NCBI GenBank assembly: GCA_001643675.2
Contig: LSRY02000016.1
Span: 1,364,001 to 1,428,000, forward strand
Source: Monocercomonoides exilis
Lineage: Eukaryota > Preaxostyla > Oxymonadida > Polymastigidae
Length of the DNA stretch: 64,000 bases
Direction of reading: 5' to 3'
Below are positions 43,460-55,727 of this stretch, piece after piece. Numbering within the stretch: position 1 is the stretch's first letter; each line of letters begins with the position of its first letter. The notes beneath the pieces are model-generated. The model was given only the letters and a program-made list of their open reading frames with translations. It was not told where the DNA came from and made no database searches. A program made the translations under genes and the position numbers.

Positions 43460-43714
43460 TGGGCGATTATATATGAGATTTTAACTTTTTTGAGAGTGTT
43501 TAATTTTAAAATTTCTTTTGAATATGGCTAAAAAAATTATTTGTTGCATATTTTTTGAATTGCAATTGTGACGAAATGAAACCTTTGAAATGCATTCATG
43601 AAAAATCTTTTGTGGGCAGTGAGATCACTTTTCTATGTTCGCTTTCAAAAACATAACACAAATTTCTATTGTTAATTTTTTCTGAAAAAATATGATATCA
43701 ATAATAATCGCCCA
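43460..43714. mobile_element. MITE, TGGGYGATT family, copy 1
   Basis: 255 bp element with inverted ends TGGGCGATTAT and ATAATCGCCCA, each flanked by TA (43458-43459 and 43715-43716). Same terminal motif and size class as the elements at 44479-44735 and 62441-62682. TA flanks suggest mobilisation by a Tc1/mariner-type transposase, which is not present in this window. Confidence 0.65.
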
Positions 43715-44478
43715 TATTTTCTTTTTTTTTCTTTTCCATTGCAGAACAATCAGTTTTCTCCTGTGCAATTATGAAAACTTTTCGATTCCGTTCAAAATTT
43801 TATAATTGATTTCACATTAAAGTGATGAAGCAAAAAATAATTTGAAAAGATGATTATCATTGTTTGAATATTTTGAATTACATCTATCATTCGACTGCAA
43901 AAAATACAATCAACATTTAAATAATTATTAATTATATGTGTGAAACTTTTTGAAATCATATCTTTTTTCGGGGTGTTGATTTTTCAAAGATTGTCATTTT
44001 TTTGAATGAAAATTATATATCTAAAAAGAAAAAGCATGATTATTGTTTTTTTGAATCAAAGATTAAAATGCACTCATGAAGTTTTTTCACTTTTCAATTT
44101 TTATATTGACATTCAAGTAAAATTTTGTTCCGAAAATTTTAAAATAAAAAAATATGATTTCAAAAAGAATCACCCATATCGAATTTTTTTTATCAAAAAT
44201 TTCAGAATGATAATTTGCCTTTATGTGTCATTTAAACGAACACCGATAATTAGTCACCCATGAAAAATTAATATTGCTGTGAATTTTTCTCATGCATTAG
44301 ATATAGTGAGGGAAAAAAGCTTTTTCATTTGAATGAAAAAACTCCAGTTAAAAACAAAGAATTTTTGAAAAACCAATACACTGAAAAAAGTTTTCGTTTC
44401 TAAAATCATCTCTCTTTTATTTGACACAAGATACAGTCACATTGGATTGTTCACATTTTGAATTATTTTTTTTTAAAA

Positions 44479-44735
44479 TGGGTGATTATATTTGAAAACA
44501 TATTTCTTCAATCAAAATTTTCGGTTCGAAAAATTCCCTCGAATATCAAAAAAAGAACACTGAAAAATGAAAAGACAAATAATTCACATCAGCCTCTTTG
44601 AAAGTGCTGGAAAAATTGTTATTAAACCAGTCATGATGAATTTTGTATTTGAACACAAAATCTCTTCCAAAATACAAACAATATTTGAAAAATTAGCTCC
44701 CCGAAAAAAGTTATGATTTCAAAAATAATCACCCA
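44479..44735. mobile_element. MITE, TGGGYGATT family, copy 2
   Basis: 257 bp element starting TGGGTGATTATATTTGAAA and ending in the inverted form TTTCAAAAATAATCACCCA. The flanks are AA on both sides instead of TA, so either the flank has mutated or the true boundary is one or two bases off. Confidence 0.6.
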
Positions 44736-44772
44736 AATAGACATTTTTTCTGTGTGTGTTTTCATGCACATA

Positions 44773-45155
44773 CAGATATCGCACAAAATACCGGACAAGA
44801 TCCATTTCACAATAACTGCAAGAGGAATAATTCTGACAATTTTCCTCAAAATATATCTCATCAATACAAACACATTTGATAAACGAGACTTTCTTTACAG
44901 CTTCATTTGTGCTCAGAAAATATTAATGATTGAAATCTCAAAGAACAAGGATTTTGAGTTTCTCTGAGATTCGGAAAATAATTTTCTTAGAGCGCAAATA
45001 AAGTTGTTTTGATAGTCTCGTATGTCACGTGAGTTTGTATTGATGAGATGTATTTTGAGGAAAATAGTCGGAATTATTCCTCTTGCGGTTATTGTGAAAT
45101 CGATCTTGTCCGGTATTTTGTGCGATGTCCGGTATTTTATGCGATATCTGTATTT
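44773..45155. mobile_element. Foldback element with about 150-bp arms
   Basis: Arms at about 44773-44925 and 45000-45155 are reverse complements. The shared core runs from ATCGCACAAAATACCGGACA through AAGAGGAATAATTC and CTCATCAATACAAAC to CGAGACT. The right arm has an extra copy of the CGCA-AAATACCGGACA unit. Mirror ORFs on opposite strands arise from the same arms and are not genes. Target duplications could not be fixed. Confidence 0.55.
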
Positions 45156-46407
45156 ATTCACATCAGAAATATGTGAAAAATCAATTCCAGTCAAAACAGT
45201 ATTTTATCTCATCGATAATTATCAACATCAGTTTTTTTTATATTTTTCTGTACACTGATATTTTTTTTTCCATATTTTCATTCATTTTTCGAAACATTTC
45301 TTAAAAGGATCAATTAAACAAAATCACTTATTAATACCCTTCCGAGTGGAGGAATTCAAATATGACATAAATTAATGATTAAAAATGTGAGATTATTTTT
45401 TTAATTCATATTTTTTTCTGTTCAAATTTTCAGTTTTTATTTTTGCAACGAATATTCATATTTGAACAATGAAAAGTGATAACTCCAATTAAAAACATCT
45501 CCATCTATCTTTCTCATCTTGCTTTGGCACTTGCAATGATTGAAATGCATTCAACGTTTGGATGAAAGTATCTGGCCATTGATGAAAAACTATTGGATAT
45601 CAAGCGCACAGAAAAAAGTTGTGATGCAAAGAATAATCACACAAATATCAATTTTTCAATAAATCAAAAATGTGAAATAAAAAGCCCAAACAACATTTTG
45701 TTGGACAAAATTGTCTTTTATGAAGAAAATCGGGGTTTTTATTAAAAAAAATTTTTTTATAATTGAAAATTAGAACCAAAAAAAAAAAAAAAAAAAAGAA
45801 ACTTTAAAATATCGAACTTGTCTTTATCCTGCGAAATGAAAAATTACGTATTATCACAATCGGATATCTCAACGAAATGTTTGTCACAACCTGTTGTTGT
45901 CACATCCGATTTTGACTGTAATCTGTTCCTTTGTTGTAGCACCGAAACCAAATATATGAGATTTTTGAATGGTGTTGAACAGTTCACTTTGAGTCATCTT
46001 ATTCTGAACTTTTTAATTTTGAATTAGTTACAAGAATTCAAATCGAAATAGGAATTGACTTTATTTGATTTCAAAAAGAATCACATAGTTATTTGTGTAC
46101 TATATCAAAAAGAAAAGGACACACATAATTCAAGCGCAATTCAGTTTATTCAACTTGATTAATACTAAAAAATATTTATCATTTATCGGAAAGGCTACAG
46201 AATAAGAAATAATATTAAATAAAGATTTCATTTTGCGTAAAAATGAGTCACAAGAAAAAAAAATTTTTTTTTAAAAATTTTCATTTCATCCGAAGAGTAA
46301 TAAATAAACAACAGAAGTGAAATCAGAAAAGGAAAAATAATTTTCGAAAAAAAGAAAAGAAAAGAAAAGAAACATTGAAAAACACAAATAAAACTTTGAG
46401 ATGTGTG

Positions 46408-48031
46408 TCAAGTTAAAGCGCGGATTGTTGCGATATCCTCCATCAGTTGCTCAGCTTCTCGTTGTTGCCTCCTAAATTAAAGATAACAACATATTAATAA
46501 CAACAAGCATTCAATGCAATAATAAATTAATAAATAAATAAAAACAACAAATCACAAACTGACTCATTCTTCCTCCACCAGAGCTCGACCCCATCCTTCC
46601 TGTGCTTGCAGGCATCAAAACGCCATTCGGTTTCCTGGCAGCCAGCCCCGTTCCTCTCTTCGAAAACCCGCTTGCCGACATCGAAAGGTCGGGCCTCCCT
46701 GCCCATCCTGCTGACGATCTGGTACTGCCTCCCCCCATCGCCTGCTTCTGCATCTGCGTCTTCTCCATCCGCTGAAGCGCATCTCTTGCTTTGATCTGCT
46801 CCTTCTGCTCATTCGACAGCATCTGAGGCGCAATCGGCATCTCCCGCGCCTTCACTGTGCTTTCCCCAGCCCATCTCATCGAAGGCAGCGCAACCGACGT
46901 CGCTGCCGCCACTGATGATGGTGATGATGGCGATCCCTCAAACGATCGTGTTGCAACACCTTCTCCCATCTCCTGTCCTTCTAAAGCCCCTGCCTCCATC
47001 ACTGGCTCTCTCTGTTCCATCACTCCACTCCTCGCCATCTGTTGGCTGCTTCCGACTGCTCTGCGCCCGCTGACTCCTCCAAACACACCACCAGCTGCGG
47101 GGAGCACTTCCATCCTTCCTTTCCCACTCATTCCTCGTGTGGTGGCATACGACCTCCCCCGCTTCGTCGCCCTCATTTCTTCTTTCTCCTCCTCTGCTTC
47201 TTCCACTCTCTCAATCTCGCCTTTCACTTTGTCTGGGATGAAGCTCAGGAACGGCGAGGATTTTTCCATATCCAGCAGCAAGCTGTGTCCTTCGTAGCCT
47301 CGCGTCACTGGATGCACTTTCTCTGCTGGTTTGGTCAGCTCTTCAGAAGGAAGAGGTCGCCAGGTGACTGGATCGATCTTCTGCCCCGCTGAGGCTTTTG
47401 TGTCTGCGCGGCTTGCTGAAGAGGAGTTGAGAAGTAAGATTGGGAAGAGTGAGGGGAGGTAGGTGATGAAAAAAATTATTTTGAAATGAAAAGATTGAAA
47501 ATTTGAAATCAATAGAAGAAGAAAAAGAAGATGTTGGAAGATTAATCAACAAAAATTGAAGTGTCATAAAAAAACATCAATGAATATTAGATGCAAACCT
47601 AATCTCTGATGAATCAGATTTGTGTGTTCCATTTCTTCATTCCGTATTATTTCTCTTGTTGCTTCTCTGAAAACATCAACAATTAAAGAAATTATCCAAA
47701 AAAATTACACATCCAAAAAAAGTGATTCGAAATGAATGTATTTTTAATATGAAAACATAAAGGCATGAATTTTTAAATAACAAAAATGAAAGAAACAGCA
47801 GAAATGGCATACGTCATCACAGCAGACGAATAATCTGGATCAACAGGATTAGTCACACGGAGAGAGCGACGCTTTATTGTTCTTGTTTTTGGATTGAAAT
47901 AAAAATTTAATAAAAATTTAAAGCAGAAACAAACAAAAATCAGATGAAAGAAATAAAAAAAATAAGAAGAATAATAATTAAAACGATACAGAGAGAGAGA
48001 GAAAAAAAAAAATAGGATAATGAATTTATTT

Positions 48032-48072
<41 letters not shown>

Positions 48073-49684
48073 TCCCGATTAAAAACAACACTTACCTGGA
48101 TTGTGCTCCTTCAATGTCGCGTGTGTTGAGATATCCGTCAGACGGGCGAGAAGGCAGATACACTCTCACTTTTGGATCTTCTGCTCCATTTCGACTTGCA
48201 CCTGTGAAATAATTTGGATTTGGTAAAGGTTAGAGAGAGAAAGAGAAAGAGAAAGAGAAAGAGAAAGAGAAATATTAAAATTAGTTTAAATGATCTTGAG
48301 AAAGGAGAGGGGAAATGAACCTGGGATATCCTGAGTCATCAAGTTGAACATTGGCGCTTCTCGCAACTTTTGATGCAGAACACGAGGATGGCTTTTGTCA
48401 ATATCTCCTATTCAATGGGAAAAAAAAATATTGTTATCAATATCGCATTTCATCAGATTATTGAACACATTGAAAAGAAAATTTATAAATCAAACCAACA
48501 ACTTCAACTGGGGTTCCGCCAAAAGACCGCTCGGCTGGTGCAGCCTCAAAACAAGGAAGCGTGTGTCTGTTTGTCGGAGATGATATTTGAAGACGATGAA
48601 CGATTTAATGAAGAGAACAAGTTTGTCGAAGGAAGAAGAAGAAAAATAATAACAAAGTAATATTATTTGGATATTTTAAATTAAATAATAAAAAATGAAG
48701 AATTCATACTCGAGTTTTGATGGTGCAATTATATAATGAGGATTTAGAGGATCTGTCGGAGTCCTTTGCATTTTTTTCTTATCATTTATATCATCGCAGT
48801 TTATTGGATCTCGAATTTGTTTCCTGAAATAATTGAACGAGTAATTTCAAGGAAGATACAAACAAGATATATGATATATTATTAAAAAAAATACTAAATG
48901 TCAAACTTGATTCGTTCTTTAAAACCTTGCTTTGCGATATCTGACACATCCAATATACCCTCTCGTATTGGCTTTCCTGTTTGAATGACAGGTCTTGTTT
49001 TTGTACCTTCAATGTCATTGACACTAATGTTATCCCTGAGAAAAGGTGGCGGAGTCTAAAATTTCGGAAAATTTTAAAAAAATATACAAAAATATTTGGA
49101 AGACGAGCAAACAATTGGTCGAGGTTGAACCTGAGGAAGGAGATATCGTGGTTGAAGTGGATCCACAATACCTGTTCAATAAAAATAAATTGAAACAAAT
49201 TTAATTTTGCTGAAAAACGCTTCGAGAAATAAAATATTTCAAACGAGTTGTGTGAAATGCCAAAGATTTCGGGTGAGTTCCCTATAAATTATTGAAAAAA
49301 AATAAAACATTTACATTTTTGTGATACATAAAAATATCTTCTTCCTTACCTCTATGTCTGAGCAATCCAATGACGAATCATGTGGAAGACTTCGATTGAT
49401 TGTAAGTGGCTTTGGATGAGTCCCTTCATAAGAATCATAATCAACAGGAGGTCGATTAAATCTTAATGGTGGTGTTGGTTTTGTTCCTATGAACAGTAAT
49501 AAATTATGCATTCGCTAAAATACCACAAAAATGTTAACAAACCTTGTATATCTCCTATGTCAAGAATTGTTGATCCAAACTCTCTAGAACGAAGCGCAGA
49601 ACGTTTCTTTCCGGCTTGTTGAATTGTAAATAAAGTAGTTTCCCCTCTTCTCTGAGTAAAAGGAACTTCGTCTTCGTCGATCAT
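46408..49684 (-). CDS. 13-exon DI-x-GT repeat protein, probable axonemal/microtubule protein
   Basis: Thirteen exons on the minus strand: 49543-49684, 49350-49486, 49245-49281, 49113-49171, 48907-49055, 48710-48823, 48496-48566, 48321-48407, 48096-48201, 47813-47881, 47599-47666, 46560-47415 and 46408-46471. All phases close to 653 codons. The first 350 residues are a loose repeat alternating DI-x-GT-x-P (LDIGDIQGTKP, LDCSDIEGTHPK, VNDIEGTKTRP, LDVSDIAKQG, NTRDIEGAQS) with NP-x-DP/DPLNP-x-Y (TPTDPLNPHY, VTNPVDPDY). Such motifs occur in uncharacterised flagellar proteins of other protists, so a ciliary role is my inference. The large twelfth exon is basic, Ser/Gly/Ala-rich with Glu/Lys coiled-coil stretches; the last exon ends QREAEQLMEDIATIRALT. 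The start lies 110 bp from the divergent cyclin-like gene. Confidence 0.8.
48035..48070. repeat. AAT trinucleotide microsatellite in intron
   Basis: About twelve AAT units in the intron between exons 9 and 10 of the DI-x-GT gene. A second purine repeat (GAGAAA units, about 48234-48272) lies in the neighbouring intron. Confidence 0.85.
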
Positions 49685-49794
49685 GTTAAAACGGGACCCA
49701 TATTTAGTTTTTGGGAAATCTTAAGAAAAAGCACCCTTTATAAGATAATCTTTGTGAGATTGAAGCTTTGTTTTTTAGTGGTCCATTAATTGTT

Positions 49795-50677
49795 ATGACA
49801 ACATCATTGCAGGCGCTTAATAGCATACATTCAAGAAGGATTCACGTGCATAGTAGCAACACTTTGTTTGTGCTTTCTTTCATTTTTATATTGACACATA
49901 GATATTTATTTCCTTTTTTCATATTGATTGAATTTATGCTTTGTTTTTGTGTTATTTAGCGTTAACGATGAGCAAGCGTCTCAATTGATGCAAACTTCTC
50001 AATATTCTTTGCCTTCCGCCTGCCAGACTGTGGATAAATACATTGACACGATAAAAAAGAAACCTGCATGCTATCAGCAAATAAAAACATCTCACATTCC
50101 TCGTCAGCCATCTTCGTCAGGATATACATCACCATTCATTGCAAGCGCATGTTTGGTTGATGAAGAAGCAATCCTTCAGATTTCAAGATGGATAACAGAG
50201 CAAATGCTTATTTATGTTCCAGAACTTTTTTCTGAAACTTCAATCACAAGAAATTCGAGGGCGTTTACGTCGATGATTTATAAAGTGAAGAATTTTATTT
50301 TTTCAATTAGAAATGTTGTTGGACTTTTATATTCGGAAACTATTCATCTGGCTGCTTTGGTTCAGGATTTACTCCGTACAGAGCAGATATCACGCAAAGA
50401 TGGATGGACTGGAGTTGTTTCAAATGAATCTTTGGGGACTCTTCTTCTTTGTGCGATGATAGTTACATTTAAAGTTGATCGAGATCATGTTGTGAAAAAT
50501 AGCTGGTGGGCCAAAGCTATGGGAATTCCGACAGAAGTGGTGACCCAGTCGGAAAGGATCTTCTTGAATCGTATCGACTATAGAGTTCATTTAACGTCCC
50601 AGCACTTCCTGGAGGTGTGGGATGATATTTTGAAGTATAATCAGTTAGTTCAGCAAGACGAGCCGTCTGCTGCCTGA
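49795..50677 (+). CDS. Cyclin-like protein
   Basis: Two exons, 49795-49865 and 49960-50677 (GTTTGT donor, TTTAG acceptor), give 263 codons and end TGA. A cyclin-box fold is suggested by the helical run from AFTSMIYKVKNF through LVQDLLRTEQIS, ESLGTLLLCAMIVTFKVDRD, WWAKAMGIPTEVVTQSERIFLNRIDYRVHLTSQHFLEVWDDIL. The last part, a final helix with E-x-x-FL-x-x-I-x-Y-R followed by the next strand, matches the end of the first cyclin box in Pho80/PCL-type and B-type cyclins. The partner kinase and cell-cycle role cannot be told from the sequence. It shares a 110 bp divergent promoter region with the DI-x-GT gene. Confidence 0.7.
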
Positions 50678-51697
50678 TGGATGCACGCACATATCGGAAT
50701 CTTACAAAGAAATATATTTATTGATATATAAGCTTATATGTATATATATATATTTCCAGATAGTTTATATGTTATGGTATACGCTGTCTTTTATTCTAAA
50801 TGTATTATTGCCTCTGAATCTAACACCTAATCAAGCTTCAGACTTGTGTATTGCTTATTATTGTGTTGTAAGTATTGCAATTTGTTTTATTTTTATTCTT
50901 TTATTTTCTTATAAAAGTCTTTGATTCCACCTGTTTGAAAGCATATTTCGTTTGTCTAACCATGAAGCATATGATGCAATTTATCCATTCTGTTATTAAT
51001 GCATTATTTAAGCAGTGATTGCTGTTCAGAGAACAATTCTTATTTTGATTTTCTGCAGAGCTGATCATTCTAATGCTTCGGGTTGACAATAATTGCCTCA
51101 CTGTTATTTTGCTTTGATCTTTTCTTATTTTCTTATCTTTTTTTAAAAAATTTTTTATTATTCATAATTATTGTGGCATTCTGCACTGAGTTACTTTTCG
51201 TTATTATTATTTGTGTTTTTATTGAGTTTTTTTATGGTTTGTTTCCTTATTTTCTTTTTTGTTTGGTTTTGACGGATGCCTGTAAATAAGCAAATCATCT
51301 GTCCCAGCATTTTATTTAATTATTTTTTGTTTTGATCAAAAATATATGTTTTTCTTTATATTTTATCGCATATTGAAAAGAAAATGGAGAATGTATCAAC
51401 TTTTGAACAAAAAGGGAAAAAAGTGTGCAATAAAACATGCAGATATACAATGGCTCTATACAAAAGCACTGATTGCTCAAACACAGAATATAATAGAAGG
51501 GTAAGTAACTTAAAGACTTGAAAAGGAATAATAACTACAATAATAACAAGACAATAAATAAACATTTATATTTTAACATAAAAATAAATAAATAAATAAA
51601 TAAATTATTCCAAGAGAGTTATTCAAAAACAATTGTTAGAGTGCAATGCAAAATAAAAAATAAACCCAAAACTATCTGCGAAAAAAAACCATTAATC
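50678..51697. other. Convergent spacer, AT-rich
   Basis: About 1 kb between the ends of the cyclin-like gene and the RhoGEF gene. It contains a short TA repeat near 50741-50752 and an AAAT repeat near 51582-51604. The several short ORFs are hydrophobic readings of T-rich DNA and are not credible genes. Confidence 0.6.
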
Positions 51698-54600
51698 TCA
51701 GCTTGACGTCTTCTGATAGCGTTGAATCATCGACTGCACCGTTCCCTTTGCAACAGACGAAGAGCTGTTTTCCTCTTGTTTCTCATTCGATGCATCCGAA
51801 GCCTGTGGCGCAGCAGCCGCGTTGCTTGGCAATGCTGCATTTGGCGCAGAAGACGCTTTGAGAGGCGCAGGAATCGGAGGAGGGGAATTTTTCGGGGGCG
51901 ACGGGAGGGTTTTTGCGAGGTCGCTGCCGGCAAAACGGGATAATGAGGAAGCAATTGTGGGTGGCGGTTTAATTTCTATGTTTTTGCCAGACGAAGAAGA
52001 AATAGAAGAAGAAGAAGAAGAAGATGTTGATGATGATGATGAAAAAGGAGCAGGAACAGAAGCTGTGTGGCGATGAAGAAATAATTTACGTGGTTCTGCT
52101 GGCTTCCCCTTTGAATCATTTGAGAATGAAGAAGAAGAAGAAGAAGAAGAAGAAGAAGAAGAAGAAGAAGAAGAAGAAGAAGAATTGCTTGGAACAGTCA
52201 TTGTTTGGCGTATTGCTGGTGACGTTGCATTCATCTTCATATTATAAACAGAAACAGAAGAAGAAGAAGAAGAAGAAGAAATAGAAAAACGATTAGAAAT
52301 TTGAGTATTTTGAGCCATTGGCTGGCTTTGACTGTTTTGAGCATTCACATTGCTTGTATTTATTTGACTTCCTTGATTCACTTGATTCACTTGACTCGCT
52401 TGACTCACCTGATTTCCTTGATTTCCTTGACTCACTTGCCCTATTTGACAACTCCCATTGTTCTGACCCCCTTTCCCTTCACATCCCGCATTCATTCCAA
52501 ACATCATCTGCTCTTCTTCGCCTGCTGTGTCGTATTCCACCGAATTCCAGTCGATTTCGAAGTGGCTCAGAAGCCGCTGCCAAAGACGAGGTTTGACAGG
52601 GGGAATGAAAGGGTTGGCGAGGAAAGGGGAGAAAGGGTTGCGCCAGGAAGAGCGGGGGGAGAAGAGAGAAGAGGAAGAGGAAGAAGAAGGAGGAGAAGAA
52701 GAAGAGGAAGAAGAAGGGGAAAGGGAAGATTGAGAAGAAGAAGAAGGAGAAGAAGAAGAAGAATTAACTGCATGTTCAGCTGCATCTGCTGAAGACAGCT
52801 TCATCTTTGGAGTTGATTGCGGCGTGGAAACAGGCGAATTAAAAGGCGATTTTTTGAGTGAGCTTCTTTTGATGTTTGTATCTTCATTCAAAAGAGATTG
52901 GGAAGTGTGATGTTCGGGGGAAGAGGAAGAAGAAGAAGAGGAGGAGGATGAGGATGAAAGAGAAGAGGAAGAAGAGGAAGGAGAAAGAGAAGAAGAAGAA
53001 GAAGATGATGATGATGATGATGATGATGAAGATGAAGATATTGCTTCCACCTTCTTCTCTTTTCCTTCTTCCCCTCCTTTCCTTTCTTTCCTTTCTTTCT
53101 CTTCTTCTCTTTCTCTTCTTTCTCTCTCTTCTTTCTCTTCTTCTCTTTCCTCTTTCCCTCCTCCTCCTCCTCCTCCTCCTTCTCTCTTCTGCCCTGTCTT
53201 CATCGTGTGTTGAGAGCGAGACGAGTAAATTTTGATCATGTCTGCAACAGACAAAGGCTTTTCGGTGATAATCGAAGAATCGCTTGTGGAAGAAGAAGAA
53301 GAAGAAGAAGAAGAGGGAGAAGAAGAAGAAGAAGAGGGAGAAGAAGAAGAAGAAGAAGCAGAAGAAGAAGAAGCAGATGATGATGATGAAGAGGAAGGAT
53401 GGTGAGGGGGAGGAGGAGGAGCAGTGAACTTACGAAGAGGAGAAGATTGAGATTGAGATTGTGGTTGGAGTTGGGCTTGAGAGTGAGAATGAAGTGGAGA
53501 GGAAGAAGGAGAAGAGGAAGAGGAAGAGGAAGAGGAAGAGGAAGAGGAAGAGGAAGAGGAAGAGGAAGAGGAAGAAATAGAAGAAAAATGAGAAGGAGAA
53601 GAGGAGGAGGAAGAAGAGGAGGAAGAAGAGGAGGACGATAAAGATGATGATGATGATGATGATGATGATTGTGGTGAATTTGTGTGTGTTTGTGTGGAGT
53701 TTGAGGAAAGTGAATGTGAATGGTGTGAAATGACTGAGAAAGCAGAAGAGGGAAGAGGAGGATGAGAAGAGGAAGAGGAAGAGGAAGAGGAAGAGGAAGA
53801 GGAAGAGGAAGAGGAAGAGGAAGAGGAGGAGGAGGAGGAGGAGGAGGATGAAAGAGAAGAAGAAGAAGATGATGATGATGAATTAGAAGAAGAAGAAGCA
53901 GAAGCAGAAGAAGTCGATAAATTCTGATTTCTGCTCGCCCTCTTCTGTTTAATTCCCATTTTGTTGTGTTCTTCGCTGATGGAATGATAAAGTGTGGTCA
54001 AAATGTCTTCTCTTGCAGCTTCCGTTTCGCATCCAAAGAGAAATGTTTTGCGAGGAAAAAAAATAAAAAAAAAGAATTTCCCTTCGATTGCACCGACTTC
54101 GAAGGGAGGTTGCGGAGGAACAGGGATGGAAGAGAAAGGATTGGGGGTTGGTTGGGTGGTAGGGGAAGAGGAGGAGGAAGAGGAGGAGGAAGAGGAAGAA
54201 GAAAGAAAAGGAGAAGGAGAAGAAGAATTTGATGATAAAGAAGAAGAAGGAGAGGGAGAAGAAGAAGAAAGCAATGAATTCTGGTTCCCTTGTGTCTGCA
54301 ATCCAGCACCCGGATTCAACTGCAGCTGGCAATTTGACTGTTCATTGTGATGATTGCACTGCTGACTTGAAGGCACAGCCATTATTTCGATGTGGCTGAG
54401 GTAGTCGCTGAACTTGATGTCGAGCTTGTTTGTGATGAAGTTTGACGACGCCACCATCAGAAAGTCCGAAAAGACGATGATTTTGCGCTTGGCAAAGGAA
54501 GAACGGCTCACTTTTGTAACTTCTCTTTCCATGATGAAATAGCGAGCAGGCGAAACTAACTGCAAGTTGCTCTGCACAAGTCGAGATTGGATCTCCACCA

Positions 54601-55458
54601 CTTTGTCCAGGTTCTCCTTCCGCTTGATGGAGTCGTTGATGAACATCGACGTCTCGCTCATCAGCTCGCACGCAGAAACAAGATCAGCATAGTCCGGGTG
54701 GCTCGGCAGCGTCACTTTCTTCAGGTCTTTTAGAAGAAGATTGTATACAGATATTCGCTGCACTGGTTTGACGAGGTATGCTTCAAGGGAAAGCCCGGGG
54801 AATTCGGTGATTGAATCTTCTGCTGATTTGATGAATGTTGCGAATGGTTGATTTTGAGATAATAGCGTCTGCAAGGTCTTTTGCGAGCTTGAATGCTTTT
54901 GGCAATACTCTGTGTAACACTTTAAAAAGTGTGACTAATACACAAAATTTTTATATGATATAAATGAAATAAAAGAGTCACTTTGCTAAGTCGAAAATCG
55001 CATACGTATGATGAAAAGTACTTTCCAAATTGTTGCTCCCAAGGGTTGTTTTCAAATGTCTTAGCAAGATCAGTTAGAATAGCCACGTGGACATTTCTAA
55101 TTGATTGTATGTTAATAAATATAGTGCTTATATCATTTTGAGTGATGTTCATTGTCTCTTCTTTCGCAAATTTCATCAACGGGAAAATAAAACACTGAAT
55201 CAAAAAACCATGTAAAAGGGATTAAAATATTCATATTTAGAATTCATATGGAATTACATATAAATGAATAATGAATACCTTTATGCATGTGCTTAATGCA
55301 TTTACATATACACGTTCAGTGTCAACAATTTCTTTCGCGGTATTTTGTCTCTGCTTTAGCTTTGAAATAAAACGAAATATAGTTGTTCTAAATCGATATG
55401 CTTTCCAGAATCGTTGAATGCGAAGAGAAGCAGCATCTTCAGTAAGCTTTGGCGGCAT
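51698..55458 (-). CDS. Rho guanine-nucleotide exchange factor (IQ-DH-PH) with giant serine-rich tail
   Basis: Exons 55279-55458, 54982-55194 and 51698-54934 give 1,210 codons. The N terminus has an IQ-like motif (SLRIQRFWKAYRFRTTIFRF). A Dbl-homology domain begins at AKEIVDTERVYVNAL and runs through IFPLMKFAKEE, FGKYFSSYV and the signature EAYLVKPVQRISVYNLLLKDL. A PH domain follows (RYFIMEREVTKVS, KRKIIVFSDFLMVASS), interrupted by a Ser/Pro insertion before its last strand and helix (FLFGCETEAAREDILTTLYHSI). Everything after about residue 450 is serine tracts, short Pro-rich motifs and Glu/Arg stretches. The DH domain should activate Rho/Rac GTPases. The extensive (TCN)n coding repeats make the tail likely to vary in length between alleles. 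Confidence 0.9.
53500..53850 (-). repeat. Ser-coding hexamer microsatellites in the RhoGEF gene
   Basis: On the plus strand these are near-perfect GAAGAG tracts (about 53505-53574 and about 53766-53828), coding for polyserine with alternating TCT and TCC codons on the minus strand. Similar GAA tracts occur at about 52128-52183 and 53288-53372. Confidence 0.85.
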
Positions 55459-55727
55459 TAGCCACTTTGACTTTTTAGTATTTCTTTAATGGATATTGAT
55501 CAAATTTTCATAAATTTTTAAATTTTTAAGCAAATACGTCCTTTAATTGCAATCAGTTGAATATTTGCAATAAATGAATAAAAATGAGATGCATATTCAT
55601 TTACGCTAAAAAAAAGCATAACCAAAGACATTTTTCAAAAAATGCTTGAAGATTCTTCAAGCAAGATGTATAGATAAATAATTGTAATGCTAATAAAATA
55701 CACATAATGCGATAGACAAGCAGGATA

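Larger units (their letters stand above)
42200..46407. other. Gene-free island of short inverted-repeat elements
   Basis: A 4.2 kb AT-rich stretch without a convincing gene. It holds the foldback at 42651-43049, MITEs at 43460-43714 and 44479-44735, a foldback at 44773-45155, and isolated, partly degenerate MITE ends near 44160-44178, 44250-44262, 45625-45640 and 46066-46085. The short ORFs here are imperfect mirror pairs of the foldback arms. Confidence 0.65.

Noticed and set aside
44631-45258. Two similar short hydrophobic ORFs on opposite strands (ILRKIV-IIPLAVIVK)
   Set aside because: They are translations of the two arms of the foldback at 44773-45155, not a gene family.
48234-48272. 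CRISPR-like or tandem-array signal
   Set aside because: Simple GAGAAA microsatellite without spacers, in a eukaryotic intron. No CRISPR array exists in the window.
48370-48660. 96-residue plus-strand ORF
   Set aside because: It overlaps two well-supported minus-strand exons (48321-48407 and 48496-48566) of the DI-x-GT gene and has no family features.
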